DNA from: Lethocerus indicus
Taxonomy: Eukaryota; Arthropoda; Insecta; Hemiptera; Belostomatidae
Direction of reading: 5' to 3'
NCBI GenBank assembly: GCA_019843655.1
Contig: JACDQD010000004.1
Span: 13,082,001 to 13,146,000 of the forward strand
DNA length: 64,000 nucleotides
Position 1 is the stretch's first letter. Each line of letters begins with the position of its first letter. The translations under genes and the position numbers were made by a program. The notes below the pieces were generated by a model. The model had not been told where the DNA came from, did no database searches, and saw only the letters and a list, made by a program, of their open reading frames with translations. This document shows, in pieces, positions 49,302-62,843 of the stretch.

Positions 49302-50707
49302 ACGTTTACATTACTTAATAAATATTCTTGATTTAGTATTTCTTATTTGTTCGAGGGATCGTATTATATACATTAACCGACTTGAGAAATATTTATCTGT
49401 TTTATACTGTATTATACGAGGGGTACGAGATTGGTTTTTACTGAGTGAATAGGTGGCTTATGGGGAATCGATCTCAGTCCAATGTCAGTTCCTGCGACAG
49501 AATCCGTTAGCAGGTTTTATCAAAAGATTGAGTGAAAACTAATCAGTACTTGTAGTTCAAGGCCTTATTGAAGGTAGCCGTAGCCTGGGCCAAGTCCCCG
49601 GTTTTCTTTCTTAATTACTTTGAGAGTCTCCTGGTTTGGAACTTGACAAATGTCGCGGGCCAACCCAGAAGGTCAAGTTCCTCCATTTATCCTTTAATTT
49701 GTTCTTCTCTCGCCTTCTCCACTTCGCCCGTTTCCTCCTTCCTCCCTCTTTCCTCTCTCCTTAGCCCTTTATTCCTTTCACAACTATAAATTTCTTCCGG
49801 TCCTTTGCACAACTGCACTGTTTCAAACTGGACTCTCCGGTCTGGGCTCGTTGCCGAATTGGCTTCAAGAAATATATTCTTACTTGGTACAAAATAAAAA
49901 TTGGATTCTACTCGAAAGGTGATGCGCTTAATTCTTGTACGTACATGAGCGTATCCTAATAAACCATTGGCTAATTATTATTAATTAGGCTCTAAATTTT
50001 AATGTAGAATCTAAATTCTATAATTCTACGGCGGTAGTTTGAGCTCTTAAATGATAAACTTGGATGGTTTATATGTCGTGGCCAGGGGTTAGAGTTACGT
50101 ATTGATGGTTGTGGGGGTGGGGGCGGTTATAATTCGTTATTTATTAATATATTCTCTTAATGTTCGAACCCTATCAGGAAACACAGTGTAGGCCCCTAAT
50201 CAAATAACAGATTTTAGACCACAGTAATAAAATTCACTGTGTCCACCAGTTAAATCCACTGTTCGTAAATATTCAGTGGTGTTTGGACCCATGTTTGGGA
50301 AAGATATACCAGATAAAAAATTTTACGGATTTTACGTTTTTTGTTACGTTTAATTTTACGTTTTCTGTACAGAATTAATTGAGACTCAGACACTCGAACA
50401 TAAAATTCAAACGCGGTTGATGAATATAAATGCGCTGTGAGTAGTAAACTGTTCCCCATAAATTCTACTGCGGCTATGTAGAATAAAACAGTTTGCTCGA
50501 GCGTTAAATAACAATTTAACGGAGGCAGGTTTTGTCGTTGTTTGTTTGTATGCCCTGCGTTTAGAAGATAACAAATCCAGCATAGAGGAATTTCACTATT
50601 AAGATCGATCCAATCACCTTTCGAGTGGAAAAATAAAGTGTTTACAGTCGAAATCTTAATGTTTTAGGAGATTGAAAACAGGCGACTCAAACAAACCGCC
50701 GTGAACC
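49302..50707. other. Unique DNA with a pyrimidine-rich stretch
   Basis: A C/T-rich stretch occupies about 49680-49778, and G-runs GGGGG-T-GGGGG-C-GG occur at 50113-50126. No gene recognised. Confidence 0.5.
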
Positions 50708-51284
50708 TATTTCTTGTTTTTTATTTGTACAATCAATTATAACATAATTATGTGTATAAGTGTTGAGTGTATGTTTCTCACTTGAATGGCTTGACAAGAG
50801 AAACCATCCAATGACGGCACTGTTCACAATGCATGAAATAATTTATGGTTTGGTAAAGCAATTCTACGGGCTAAGAAGATCTCTGGGCCAGCGGCATTAA
50901 GGATGGTGCGAAGGACTTTTGATTGGAATCTCTGTTATGCGAGCGATGTTGGATTCTTGGTGGAACCCCATAGCTCAATTCCGTATGTCCATGTCGGTTT
51001 CAGTATTGCATTGTATATTGTTAGTTTGTTGCTTAAGGTCAATTTCGATGGCCGTTTTAGCACTGGCCTAAAGAGTCCAAATTTTCTGTTTAAGTCGGTT
51101 CTTTTGAGTCGGGTGTGAGGATTCCACGCGAGCCGTTTATCGAGGTAGCGAATCTGCTGTTGGGTGGTATGTCATTGAAATAGACGTCAGGACAGTGCCG
51201 ACGACGTAGTGTGAAGGTGAAGTGGGCGCTCTTGGAGCCATTCACCCTCACTCTCCATCGCCTGCACCAGGATTATTTCTTGTT
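50708..51284 (-). mobile_element. Jockey-clade LINE fragment B with target-site duplication
   Basis: The insertion (50719-51273) is flanked by the direct repeat TATTTCTTGTT at 50708-50718 and 51274-51284. It is a complete 5'-truncated insertion, with its T-rich 3' end at about 50719-50727. On the minus strand the 5' part reads WRVRVNGSKSAHFTFTLRR (about 51257 to 51200), a hallmark of Jockey-type reverse transcriptases in the region after the catalytic aspartates. A tract matching the RYLG-type region and the KLTVDNK-type region follows. Compared with fragments A and C, about 175 bp are missing at 50896, which removes the C-terminal protein region between gggccagcggc and attaagg. It is more diverged than A and C and is interrupted by frameshifts, so it is inactive and probably older. 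Confidence 0.88.
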
Positions 51285-54200
51285 AACGCAACTTGATATT
51301 ACTATGACTCGTTACTGAGGTCGGAGAGTCGGTCACATGGTTGTATTAGTCGGTTTGCGCTTAATAACCGGTGATCTAAGACAATGGAGCGGCGTTATGG
51401 AGGCGGGGTGATAGCGCTCGGCTGGATTGGAAGTGGCGTGTCTAATTTTAGTGTTACTCGGGAGCGGGGATAGCCTTGCCGGGGGAATATGCTCGTCGGG
51501 TCCCCGGCCGCGGACGCTCCTCCTGCCGCCTCCGACCGAACCGGCTCTGCCTCTCTCTCTCTCTCTCACTATATATATCTCCCGTTTTCGCTTCAGGTAA
51601 GCCCACAAATACTACAATAAAGATACTTTGCGGGAAAATCGATTATTGGGTCTTTCAAGTTCGCCAACTCCCGGTAAACTTGAACCCACCGGGTATTCTT
51701 TTTTTGTACCCTCCGCGAGTTAAAAAGGGACAGAGTGGAACGCGTCTGCGCTAGATATTTCTATACATCCGGTATAATCGAGTGTGTCGAATTCATGATG
51801 AAGTGATAAACTGTTATTTACGGAGTCTTTAATAGTTAGATCATACCCGGCTGTGGTATATATGTAATAATCCGATTGATAGTTAGAAATATTAAATATA
51901 TATAGTGTACGCCTCTCTTGAGGCGAAGTACTTGCGGTAGAATGAAAAAATCCTCCCCTCCTCTTGAATTTGAGATCTCTTATTGCAAAGCCATTAATGG
52001 CTAAGTAGATAAGCCAGAAGGTATAATAACATTGATAAAGTGCTTTCCCCTTCTTTCACTTAGGTGAAAACGAAATTCAAATTAAAATAATAATTATCGT
52101 CGTCGTGTTTGAACTATCTTTAGGGTAATTGTATTGCAGAAAATATATTGGGCAAATTCATTTTAGCGTTTCGTCCACTTTCAACTTTGATGCAGAAATT
52201 CGTGTCAAGTTTGACTTTTCAAAGTGAAATTGCCGTCCATTTATTTCCCCGCCGGTCCATAATACCTTTATAAACGGATCTGTTGTGAGCTCAATCAGAA
52301 GTTTAGACTCGGAGGCACCGATGAACTGGGGGTGGGGCGTGGGGGTCTCATGAATATTTGAACGTCGGTGTTTGGGTCGGTTGGGTCTCGCCAGTTTTCA
52401 GGACGACCCATCGATCAGGGTTGTCCGCCGGCCCTTTCACAACTGCCCACCGAGACCACAACAAACACTGGACAGCTTAAAGTGAATAAAACAAACATCA
52501 TTCACTTCCCCTGCCAGTATACCCCTTGACCGCCTTTCCCAAATTCGATAATTCCGCGTCAATATTTCATAACGAGAAACGATACCCATTATACTGACCG
52601 GCATAAAATCCGAACTGATTTACAGAGATGGATTTCCCTGGCTGGGTATTTGCTAGGGTTTACTATCCCGTTTATTTTATCTCAATTTTCCGAACTCTGT
52701 TGGATTCCCACTATAACACAATAAACTATAAACAATATCCCACCACTAAAGTAATAGACCGTATTTCTCATTTATAAATTTAATGAAAATAATGCTAATG
52801 AAATTTTGACGTAATTAGTCGATGTAGGCATGGTTTTAATTTTCGCGGTGGTTCATTATTGAGTCCTTCACGAGTCTATTGAAGAGAAAGCCAAATATAA
52901 ATATAAGATTTGTATGCGTAAGTGCGGAGCTATGTGGCGCCCACCTGCATGTTTCGCCCATTTTACTCGTGACTATCGAAATTGCCCAGGTGACTAGTTC
53001 ATTGGCCCCTGTCCAAAGTTGGGAGGGAAAATTCGTGACCGAGACATTAGGCGCCTAGGTTTCTAACGTACGGTTCATAGGCCCTGTAATCAATAAAAAT
53101 AAACCTACTTTCCAAAAGGTTTAGGGCATGGATTAATTTGAGGAATATTGGAAGGAGAGTACTTAATGACAATTAATTGTAATATCAAATAACTGAACTA
53201 CCTCTCAAAACTTTATCGATCATATTAATTTTAATTAAATTATTTATATTTTAAAGGATATATAAGATTAATGTTGATAACTAATTATGTATTTTCTCGT
53301 CTACCAATATTTAGAAAAGAATTACTCGTGACATTGTCTATACTTGGCCCTCAACTAGGCGAGCTATTTTTATAAATACAGCAGAGTCTTTTAGACATAT
53401 TTAGGTAGACCAACGTACGTACTTATTTCTGGTCCTTATCGGCAATCATTACATTCTGTAGAATGCATCTCTACTGGACATTTTTAACAATTATCCTTGT
53501 TTCATAAGTCTGAAAATGTATAAAGTATTCTACTTTTAGTGCTGTACCACATAATGAATCTTCTTCCACCGTGTTAATTATATGTTATTAATTTCAAATT
53601 GATACTTATTGATTGCGCCTGAGTTTCGCCTGGATTTTCAGCCAGGAGTGAACATTCTGCAAGGCTTTAAGACCGTGAAAGCGGGGCGAACCAACCCCAA
53701 AAACTAAACCGGCCTATCCTATAAATCCATAAATCTGGAGGGACGAAAATAAAAAAAGGGTGGACGTCGCCATTAAACGTTTGCATTTGCCACCGCCGTA
53801 AAAACAAATGCCGGCCCGCCATCTATTTCTGCCGGTTGTTTGGCATTATGGTAAAATATATTCTGCGGTCAAAATAGACAGCCACGATCCCATTTACTCG
53901 GGAACCGTATTCCAAACTTGTTTATTTCCGAGCTACCTTCCTCAGGAAGGTCGAAAAATTGGAATATTTGACGGTACACCCTATCGGTTTTGGACAGATT
54001 ACATTTTGTTTTTTTCCAGGCTCTAAATTAGTTTTCAACACGAAAGGACAACTTCGTAGTTGTTTTACATTTGAAAAATACGTTTTAATACTTTAATGCG
54101 TGACTGTCGCCCGTTAACTGCCGTGTTCCAACTGATTGAGATGTATGTAATAACAGAAACTCGAAGTTGAACAGAACGGTTTTATTCTTACACAGCTATA

Positions 54201-54677
54201 GCATGAAAAATTGTAACGGTTACAACAAACTCCGTTTTCCCCGAATCAATTATATTTATTTTAAGGGTGGATTTTTTGTAATTCATTTAAGATTATAATA
54301 TTTTTTTAAATTCTTGAATATATTCACTCGTAATCTCACTCTACTCGTCTATTTTGTCTCAAGCTGGACCTGTCTCGGCCTCTCGCCACGGTCAGTGGCA
54401 TTCCGCCAATAATATAGCGGAGCTTCCTGTTAGAACTGACACTGCACTCTCACTAATTTAAGATCACTGTTCGGTGTTCCGCGAGGTTTCGAACTTCGGT
54501 CTCCTCTCGCCGGTTTATTAAGCTACCAATCCGAATTTATTAATCATTAATTAATATATTAATTACTTTATTAAAATAATAAATATTAAAAGAACAGCCC
54601 CCCGTAAAAATGTACCGGGGTGACAGATAAATATGTTCTTACAAACCCTTGGAGAATAATGAAACTATGTACTGTTA
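51285..54677. other. Unique DNA with microsatellite and G-runs
   Basis: A (CT)8 run at 51551-51566 is followed by a short AT run (51571-51578) inside a GC-rich patch (51380-51620). Three G-runs lie at 52328-52345 (GGGGG, GGGG, GGGGG), one short of a classical quadruplex. AT-rich DNA with no recognised gene fills the remainder. Confidence 0.5.
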
Positions 54678-54706
54678 CTGACTGGCAGAAACTGAAACCG
54701 GTCTAG
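54678..54706 (+). repeat. Variant core copy of the ccgaaaccggtc family
   Basis: CTGACTGGCAGAAACTGAAACCGGTCTAG aligns with CTGAAGATGGCGAACAGCCGAAACCGGTCTAG at 47734-47765 with small gaps. The GAAACCGGTCTAG end is identical. The central box is CTGACTG, not CUGANGA, so a working hammerhead is not expected. The gaaac before the core and gtttc after it could form an alternative stem. The downstream block with agcgagaggag is not found. Confidence 0.4.
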
Positions 54707-57700
54707 TTTCCGACAGACAGCTGCGTGGAGTATGAAAATTTCGGGAGTGGTCTCAATAATTTTCCAATCAGCTTGTTCTGCGTATAATCGGGATAAAACT
54801 GGCCGAGGTGTCGGTATAGATGTGTTTGTTTTTCCCAACGGGAGTTGAAATACCGGTACTGGTGGGGCTTTCCGCAGTAGCGGTGTGCTTTATTTAGTCG
54901 GATGGCTATTTCTGTTGGTTTTGAGCAGGCTCCACTCGCCGACCTTTTCTCCAACAATCGCGTAAACAGCCTCTGCCAATAACACGATTACATCCCCCCA
55001 GCGTTTCAGTAGGTAACTGCGAAAAAAGGAGCCCAGCTTATCAATTTTAGACAAAAGGAAAATACATTCTACGCAGTGACCCGAAAATACAGCCCGGATT
55101 AGAGGACAGATTCGCTTCAATATGAAATTGAAATATTAACAAATAAACCTATTTGTGTAGTCGTACACTTTATACAGTTTTACGGGACATAACGACGGGG
55201 GGACTTTTTTTTTTCTGTCGGATTTTTTGCCGAACCAAAACGACTTTGGTGACCATTAAAAAGCTCGAAAGTGGGGGAGGGCCATATTTTTCGAAGTTAA
55301 CGTCCCAGAAATAATCTGAATTAAATGTATTCAGTATTCAGGATCAAGATATATACCTAATGTCAGGATCTCTTCCCTTATTGATTTTCCACTTCAAATA
55401 TTAACATTTGTTTTCCATTTAGTTGGACCTCCACGTAGTTAAAATGGAAATACTCTTTTGATATGCAGACACATTTTTTCTGTTTGATGCTTTCTGTTTC
55501 TGCTCTTATGAGTGGAACGCTATTCTTTATTAGACAATTTTATTTCAAAAATTGTAATAAGTTGTTTCCGGACGTCCGCTACATCCATGAACCGATGATT
55601 TATTTCACATGAATACAGATATGAATACATTTGAAAAAATTCATGAGAGATCACCGCGTTGAAATAAGGAGTTGAAGATTCGGTGAAATATTTTGTTATG
55701 GATTGTCCTACTCATAGGGGGATTTTTTGAAATAGGGAATAATGAGTTTCATAAGCGGTAAAATGTGGGAGCTCTTCCAAACGGTTCTAAATTATTACTT
55801 TACTATTGCTTTTCATATCGGTTGATAATGGAAGTTAATGGTACAGGATTTTGTTTTTAAAAAATATACCAATAACGAAATTCTACTGATGATATTGAGA
55901 AACGTACACCACTTTAAATTAAGACCCAAACATTTGAAAGCTAAAAAAGCAATAGTGATGATTTCGTTTAAAAAATCATTTTCATTTTTCTAAAAAAACC
56001 GTCAATGAGTATCAGTGATAGCTAGTCATACCGTAGGGATTTTTTCCATAGAGTTCCCATGTCAAATTATTCTATTCTATCAATTGTGATAATATAGCTT
56101 TTGATAATGTTTTTTTAAATAGTTATTATCTAACTATCTACCAGTATTTATATTTACAGAATATAAAAGTAAAATTTTACCATGTTCCCATAAATCTTGC
56201 CTAGTATTATTCGCACTGGCTCAGGTGTGAAGTGAAGTCCGCGGGCGACTTAGCCGCTAAATTAAGTTTAAAGTTGTCACTAAGAGGGGCCCCTGATTGA
56301 CCGAAGACAAGCAAGCAGCCGGCCCCTAACGAAGTCACAGAAGAGAGTCCTTCCAGCTGCAACTTGTAAAGGACGAGAAACTCCACAAGCCCCACACCCC
56401 CCTCCCTCTTAGCCAACCCGCACACAAATGAACCTCATTCATCTTGTAAATGGTCAAGTAATTCGCGCCAAATTTAAATTCATAAATTATTCATAACTAT
56501 AATTATTAGTTAGATAGAAAGGGCAAACCATAATTTAGTAATTGTAATAATCTGAGTGTTACATGAGTCCTCAACTGGGACATGTTCGGAATATATTTTA
56601 AGGTACTCTTGATGCACTGAATATTTTCGAATACAAAATTCAATCTTGAAAACAGTACATTCTTTAAGATATAAATCTATTTAGCATGATCGGTATTATT
56701 TTGAGGTATCTAGACTAGTAGGTCCGCACATAAATACTTCAAACTATTTACACCAAATCATAATTAATACCTCCAACAAGAAAGTGCGTTTCGTTTATTG
56801 AATTCCGCTATATGATTAATCCCGTTTTATTTATTATTCTCTAGTTATCTTGTTGAAATGTTCACGAATGGCCAAAACGGAGCTTATGTCCGCGGCAGAA
56901 AATGATTAATGATGTTATACCATGAATACTGGCTTCGTGTAGACTGGAAAAAGTGATTAATAAAGTGAAATGGAAACTAAGGAACCGAAAGGGAAGGAAG
57001 TACGAGAATCCCTAATGAGGGTGGCCATTAGCCGAGCATCCGTGTCTTCCCCAATTCAAATTAAAGAAGGGCATTTATGAAAGGCAATTTACGATTACTA
57101 ACGAACGCGCTTATTAAAAACGTGGAGTATTATTAGGAGAATAAGTAGATAATATTATACGCCCTTGAGAATGCAATTGGTACTAATAAACTTGACGCAA
57201 ATGTAATATATGGTGTTATTTAATGGAGTGTAAAAACGTTAACACTTCAGGACCGAAATATCAAAATTCAATATATTCTTTATTGTATATTAACACTGTT
57301 TGCATGGAACGTGACTTATAGGTTAACTTCCACCATAATTAAACTGTATTTTATAGGCTTCTATTGCTAGTAAAAAAGAGTGTGACAGGAGGGAAGACAG
57401 CTACTATTCAAGCGTTATGCCGAGGTAATTTCCTGAAGTGAGTCTACGAGGCGGGCTAACCTATTTTTCAAATAGATTTACATCACGTCTCTAGGACCAG
57501 GGGAAAAATATAAAGTAAACACATATATTTAGAACTTGTATAATTCAAAATAAACTCGGACACACGTTTTAAACATGGTACAAAACCACTAAATCATCCG
57601 GTATTAATTCTTCCGCAGTATTTTACATATTTTCTTTCTTTTAACAATTATAAAAAGCTTTATGGAGACTGTCTTGGGCGTTGAACTTCCTTGGATATTC

Positions 57701-60700
57701 TAGCGCCTACTTCACAATAATTTCTTAGAGTCAAAATCAATTCCCTTTAAGTAATAATCATAGAAAGGCAGATCCACTTGTATTTTAAAAATATTAATTA
57801 TGCCGTAATCACTCAATTCTTAATTTATATATTCAGAAAGGGGAATATGCAAATTCCGTTTTTCTTTTCTTTTCTCAGCGCTCAGTTTAAGTGAAATCGT
57901 AGTGAGGAGAAATATTGGCCAAAACTGCATTTCTAATTCGAGGAGTTCCGCGGGTAACGTCCCAACCGTGAGACAATGACCTGTACAAAAATACTTACTC
58001 TCGCCCCTAGCCATATTGCTAGCACCTTGCTCAACGTGTCGCAACTGTAATTAAATATCATGGCAGATGACCGAAATTTCATAAACCTCTGCCTCCGACT
58101 GTGCAAGGCAGAAATATTACCACGTTCCGCTGGTTAAACCGCTTGGCTAATTGACGACGCCGCTCTTGCGTCACACCGGCTTGAAAATCCTTCTGAAGAT
58201 ATTTTCTAGTTTTTCATCTAGTTCGGTTCAATTGCGCTGCATGTCAGTACGTGGGCCGGAAAACGTGGAAGGCGGCGAGATATAGTGCTCTTGCACTATT
58301 TCGAACTGTGCAACTGATTACACAGCCGGACGTGAAACTGGACTGATCGAGTTTTGACCGTGCCCGCAAGAAGATTTTAAATATACCCAATTTTGGTTTT
58401 GCTATTTCAAAATTCCAAACCTCATTCCACATATATAATACATAAAATGTCGGGGGATCAACATTATAGAGCTCAGAATGCTAGGCGTTACTTATACGCT
58501 GCGAGGAATCAGTTCGATGCGCCCTACAGGACCAGAAAGAGTGCACTTTGTGCAGTACCCCCTTGGTTAATTGGCGTTTCTCAGTGCTTAGTCCGTGTTG
58601 AAAACCGTCCAAACATGCTTTGTCTAGCGAAACATTTAATTTGCTTCATTAGCCCGCCGGTCCTTGGGCGTAGACAGGTGCAGCAGGTGCACTAAAAATA
58701 GTTCTTATTAATGTATTCTGAAACGGGACGATGTGCATACTACCGGGTGCACGGTTCCGAAATATTTAGTAATTGTGCTAAATATAAAAATAACTTCAAT
58801 GAAAAATAATTCATAAAAAATTAAGACCTAATGTTATAAAATGTAATAAGGTTAGTAAAATATAATTCTGTAAATTTATATAATTGATACTTAAAGTAAT
58901 TTACTAAGAAATTATACGCATTTCTGATATGCCCAGTGGATTGATTTATTTTTCATTATTCGACTCCCAACTGGCTCGAACTCCAAATTGAGGTTGTTTC
59001 CTTACATACTCAATTCCCGCAGTTGGCAGTACATACAGAAAGAGAGGGAGCATTAGCTGTTTGCTAGTTTTGTTGTGGACACTACCCTTCTTTCCAGGTC
59101 TAATGAAATCGAACTCGAAACTAGAAGTTAGCCCGTCGATGTTGCCCTGAAAGCTTCGTAGAATTTTCTCCCCTATGCACCAAGTCCCAGAGATGGAGTT
59201 TTCTGCGTTGCGCTTTCACTCCTCAAATAGGTCTATTTTTTGAACCTCGGCTCTCTGATTCGTTGCCTGTACAATATTCTTAGATTGCGGAACAACAAAT
59301 TCAATTTTAAATCTCAAACACTCTAACTTATAGGACTAGTTTTACATTTTTGGTTTGTATATAAAGCGACAGTCACGTAAACCAAAGTCATTTGGGGAGT
59401 TCCAAGTAAAAACATGTTCATTGTTTAATTTCTGTCTTCGGATACCTAATTGATTTAAGGTATTTATACATGATTGGGGCTCTGCGGTGACCCAATCATC
59501 ACTTAGGTCCCAAGTAGGCTATTATCGTCTACTATATTTCACCTTAGCCATATGGATTACAAAATAATAAATAATTCCCAATGATTAACATAATTAATTT
59601 CATGAAAATGTTGGCGTATACGGTAACTAATTGTATATTTTTTCGTGTTCCGCTTAATTATTAATATATACAAAAAATATAATGAAACAATTGGAGGGAA
59701 CTTTTAAGCCTATCCTAATCGAAATAGATTTGATGTGACCTGAAAATTTACTGCGCTGAATCTATATATATTCATTTTAATTTTGGAACACTAAAAACTT
59801 GAAACTTGATGGCTCATGCCGCGTATACGAGCTGTGTGGATTTACGGCTGTACTGACGCTAATATTACATACCGTGAGGGAGAAATATGTCGGGTGCCAT
59901 ACTCTTGGCATCGTTCGAGACTCAGAACAGAACGTTATCATTTGAAAAAATTTTCAAGGCACTCGATTGAATTTGAACAGGAAAGAACTCTTAATTAATG
60001 GAGACTCGATAAAACAGCATGCCAGTTTCAGCTGCCCGCCAAAACTGAACCTTATCTTACCTCCAGGTGGAGGGAAACTCGAGACCAGTGAACATAAGAA
60101 AAGCACAGTCGAGACGAGCACTCTTTTAAAAAGAAAATCATTTTACACGCGGTTTTAGAGAAGGAAGTCCAATAACCGACCTGTCAGTTCCGTCGGAAAG
60201 ACGAGGCAGTCCCCGTTCTTCGGTTTAAATTCGTCCCGCCTTAAACAGTGGGTTTAACTTGTCCGGTAGCTCGGTTTAAATGATCTAAGAGAATTCGGTT
60301 TCCTAGCTGAGGAAACTATTTTTAAATCCGTATTATATACTGGGAAAATTACTGGAATGATATTTCAAAACTATAGTTTTCTGCATTTATCATTCCATCA
60401 GCTTGTGAAACGCGTTTTGGATGCGTTACTTCATATCGGATGTACATTAATGTAACACGTTTATTACAGTAATATCTTAATGAAAGCTATAATACGCAGC
60501 TTAAGAAAAATTGAAGGTTTAAAAATATAATAATAGTATATTATAGTTAATCATAGTTAATATAGTTATATATTATACACATATATATTCGATATATAAG
60601 ATATGAGCAGGGCCGATCTCTCGGGAGAGTATTAGGACATATTGATAAACATAGGATAATAGATTGAACAACTCCCTTCTAGTGATAATATAAGCGACTT

Positions 60701-61193
60701 GGGCAAGGGCCCTGGTATTCATTCTAAGTTGGAGTATTGTATAGTGAACATTGTGTTAGATTGTGACAAACACTGTAAGTACTGTTTCGTTTATTATAAA
60801 CTGTGGTAATAAAAATTGCTCTTTTTAAAAACTCGTTTCTTGGCCGCAAGAGATTAACTATTATACGTATTTATTTATTTGAAATTAATTCTATACTGAT
60901 TCATTTATTTTCTTTCCAGGTAAGACTGCCGCTTTATATCGGAAACGACTTCAGCAGTGAGTAATAATTTTCTTTGTAATTTTGGGCGCTCAGAAGCCCA
61001 TTACACTACATTAAACTATATTTCGAACGTTGAAACAAATTCTGGCACGAATTTAAAGGAAAAACCAAAGCCCAATTTCGTAAAGAAGACAAATGCACCG
61101 TCCCGACAATCGTCCCAGATACCTTGGCCCAATAAGTTATGCGGCCAATGAGGTTGCCCTCATTTATTGCTTTGGATTAGATTCAATTTGACG

Positions 61194-61198
<5 letters not shown>
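54707..61198. other. Long unique AT-rich stretch, no gene recognised
   Basis: About 6.5 kb without a supported gene, RNA or element protein. A GC-richer run at 56240-56420 is open on the minus strand for 72 codons without a family match. TA-rich simple sequence occurs at 60530-60600. Confidence 0.5.

Positions 61199-61256
<58 letters not shown>
61199..61256. repeat. (AT)29 microsatellite
   Basis: Twenty-nine uninterrupted AT units (58 bp). The absence of any interruption suggests a young, unstable locus. It is able to extrude as a cruciform. Confidence 0.95.
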
Positions 61257-61258
<2 letters not shown>

Positions 61259-62262
61259 AAAAACTCAACACTGGTGTCTCAAATCTTTGTGTCCATTTAC
61301 TACTACTATTTATTACTCTCTTTGCGTGTCGTGACTATTCCTTCCTCAAAACGTAATTTTAATTTGTGATAATATAAAAATGTTTAAACTCCATTTCTAA
61401 ACTATATGCCTGTGAGTTTCAAGTCCACTTATGAGAATCAGCTGTACATTGGTAATACTAATGAATATGTACACAAAATATATGAATCGTGGAATGACGT
61501 ATTTAATTGTCGGGTACGGCCCCGGTCAACATTTCGAAATCATAAGACAGAAAACAGACTCCGTCCCAGTGAATTATTCTGTAAACAGTTTGCCTTCCGA
61601 CAAACTGTACTACTGCCGGTTTCGAAACAATTGCCTCACTAAGACTCCGAGGAAGGTCTCTCTGACTTGGATTCGGCAGCGAGCCGTCTCCCCAGCCAGG
61701 TCTTTAAATAAACTGCTGGAGCGGTATTAATACGCGACTAGGTGCCCGACTGGAAATAGAGACAGGATAAATAGCTCCAGGGCCGACACCGCCGGTTCAA
61801 CGCCCTAACTTCTGCATGTTTTAACATCCGAACGGAGAATTTCAATATTTCTTTCCTAATTCTTAAATGCGCACAAACCCTAGCGGGGACACGCCGTGAA
61901 AATTTAATTATCTCACAAATTATAGTGAGTTCGAGCAACAATTTGTTCACAAAACAGGACGGTTCAGATAATTCTGGAGTATGACGTGAGATAATAGTTA
62001 TTATCCGATTTAACCTGAGATAAAAAGTTAAAATGATAAAAATTGGAAAAAATAATAATTCGGGTATAACGTTAACATCACTGTGCAAACTTACGACCGT
62101 CTCTGAGCCTAGTTTCAGCAATCCGCTGTTTAGAAAATATGACGTACCCATTAGGATCATTCCCTCCCCATATAACCACGATTTAGTGTATATGTTCACT
62201 GTAATCTTATAAGTTGTAAAAAAAATAATATAATTAAACAAGGCAAGAGCAGGTTCGAAATA
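61257..62262. other. Unique DNA, no gene recognised
   Basis: The longest open frame of the window (167 codons, minus strand, 61738-62241) lies here. Its translation has a hydrophobic N-terminal part and a basic C-terminal part but no recognisable domain. Codon and base composition follow the AT-rich background. I regard it as chance. Confidence 0.5.
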
Positions 62263-62843
62263 CCCAATACAGATTTTTTTTTAACCTTTTTAGTTTTGTA
62301 CAATCAACTACATAAAGTTATTGCTACAAATGTTGAGTGTTTTCTTTTCACGTGAATGTCTCGATAAAAGAGACCACCCAATGATGGCACTTTTTTCACA
62401 TGAGCAGTTTACGGCTTCGGACTAAGAAGATCTCTGGGCCAGTGGCGTTTGAGCTGACGAGGGGGGGATAATGGATGGGTAAAGGAGAAAGGGACTGAAC
62501 GAGTGGATTTGGATGTGGAGAGAAGCGGGAATGGAATTTAAGGAAGCGTGATTTTGCGACTTCGTCGACTGTTGTTATGTTGAGGTCATTATGGATTGTT
62601 AGGTTAGAAACATGCCAGGGAGCATTAAGTATGGTAAGAAGGACTTTTGACTGGAATCTCTGGATGCGGGCAATGTTGGATTTCTTGGCGGAACCCCATA
62701 GTTCTATTCCGTAAGTCCATGTCGGTTTTAAAGTGGATTTGTATATTGTCTATTGAAAGTTTTGATGTCTTTTTCAAAAGAGGTCTCAGCAGTCCAAATT
62801 TGCGATTGAGATCTGTTCTTTTGAGTCGCGTCCCAATACAGAT
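62263..62843 (-). mobile_element. Jockey-clade LINE fragment C with target-site duplication
   Basis: The insertion (62275-62831) is flanked by CCCAATACAGAT at 62263-62274 and 62832-62843. Its 3' end is the T-rich tract starting at 62275. Minus-strand translation gives TYGIELWGSAKKSN then ARIQRFQSKVL (about 62720 to 62640), the part of a Jockey reverse transcriptase after the thumb, and then a C-terminal region like that of A. Relative to A it keeps the 14 nt at 62651-62664 that A has lost, but it carries an 11-nt deletion near 62750 that shifts the frame. It is a dead copy produced by target-primed reverse transcription that stopped early. The close match to A suggests the same subfamily. Confidence 0.92.

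Noticed and set aside
50903..51118. Plus-strand open frame of 71 codons in Jockey fragment B
   Set aside because: It is the antisense shadow of the reverse transcriptase remnant on the minus strand; a similar shadow occurs in fragment C at 62647.
61738..62241. Longest open frame, 167 codons on the minus strand
   Set aside because: No domain, AT-rich background composition and no splice-like context; expected by chance in 64 kb.
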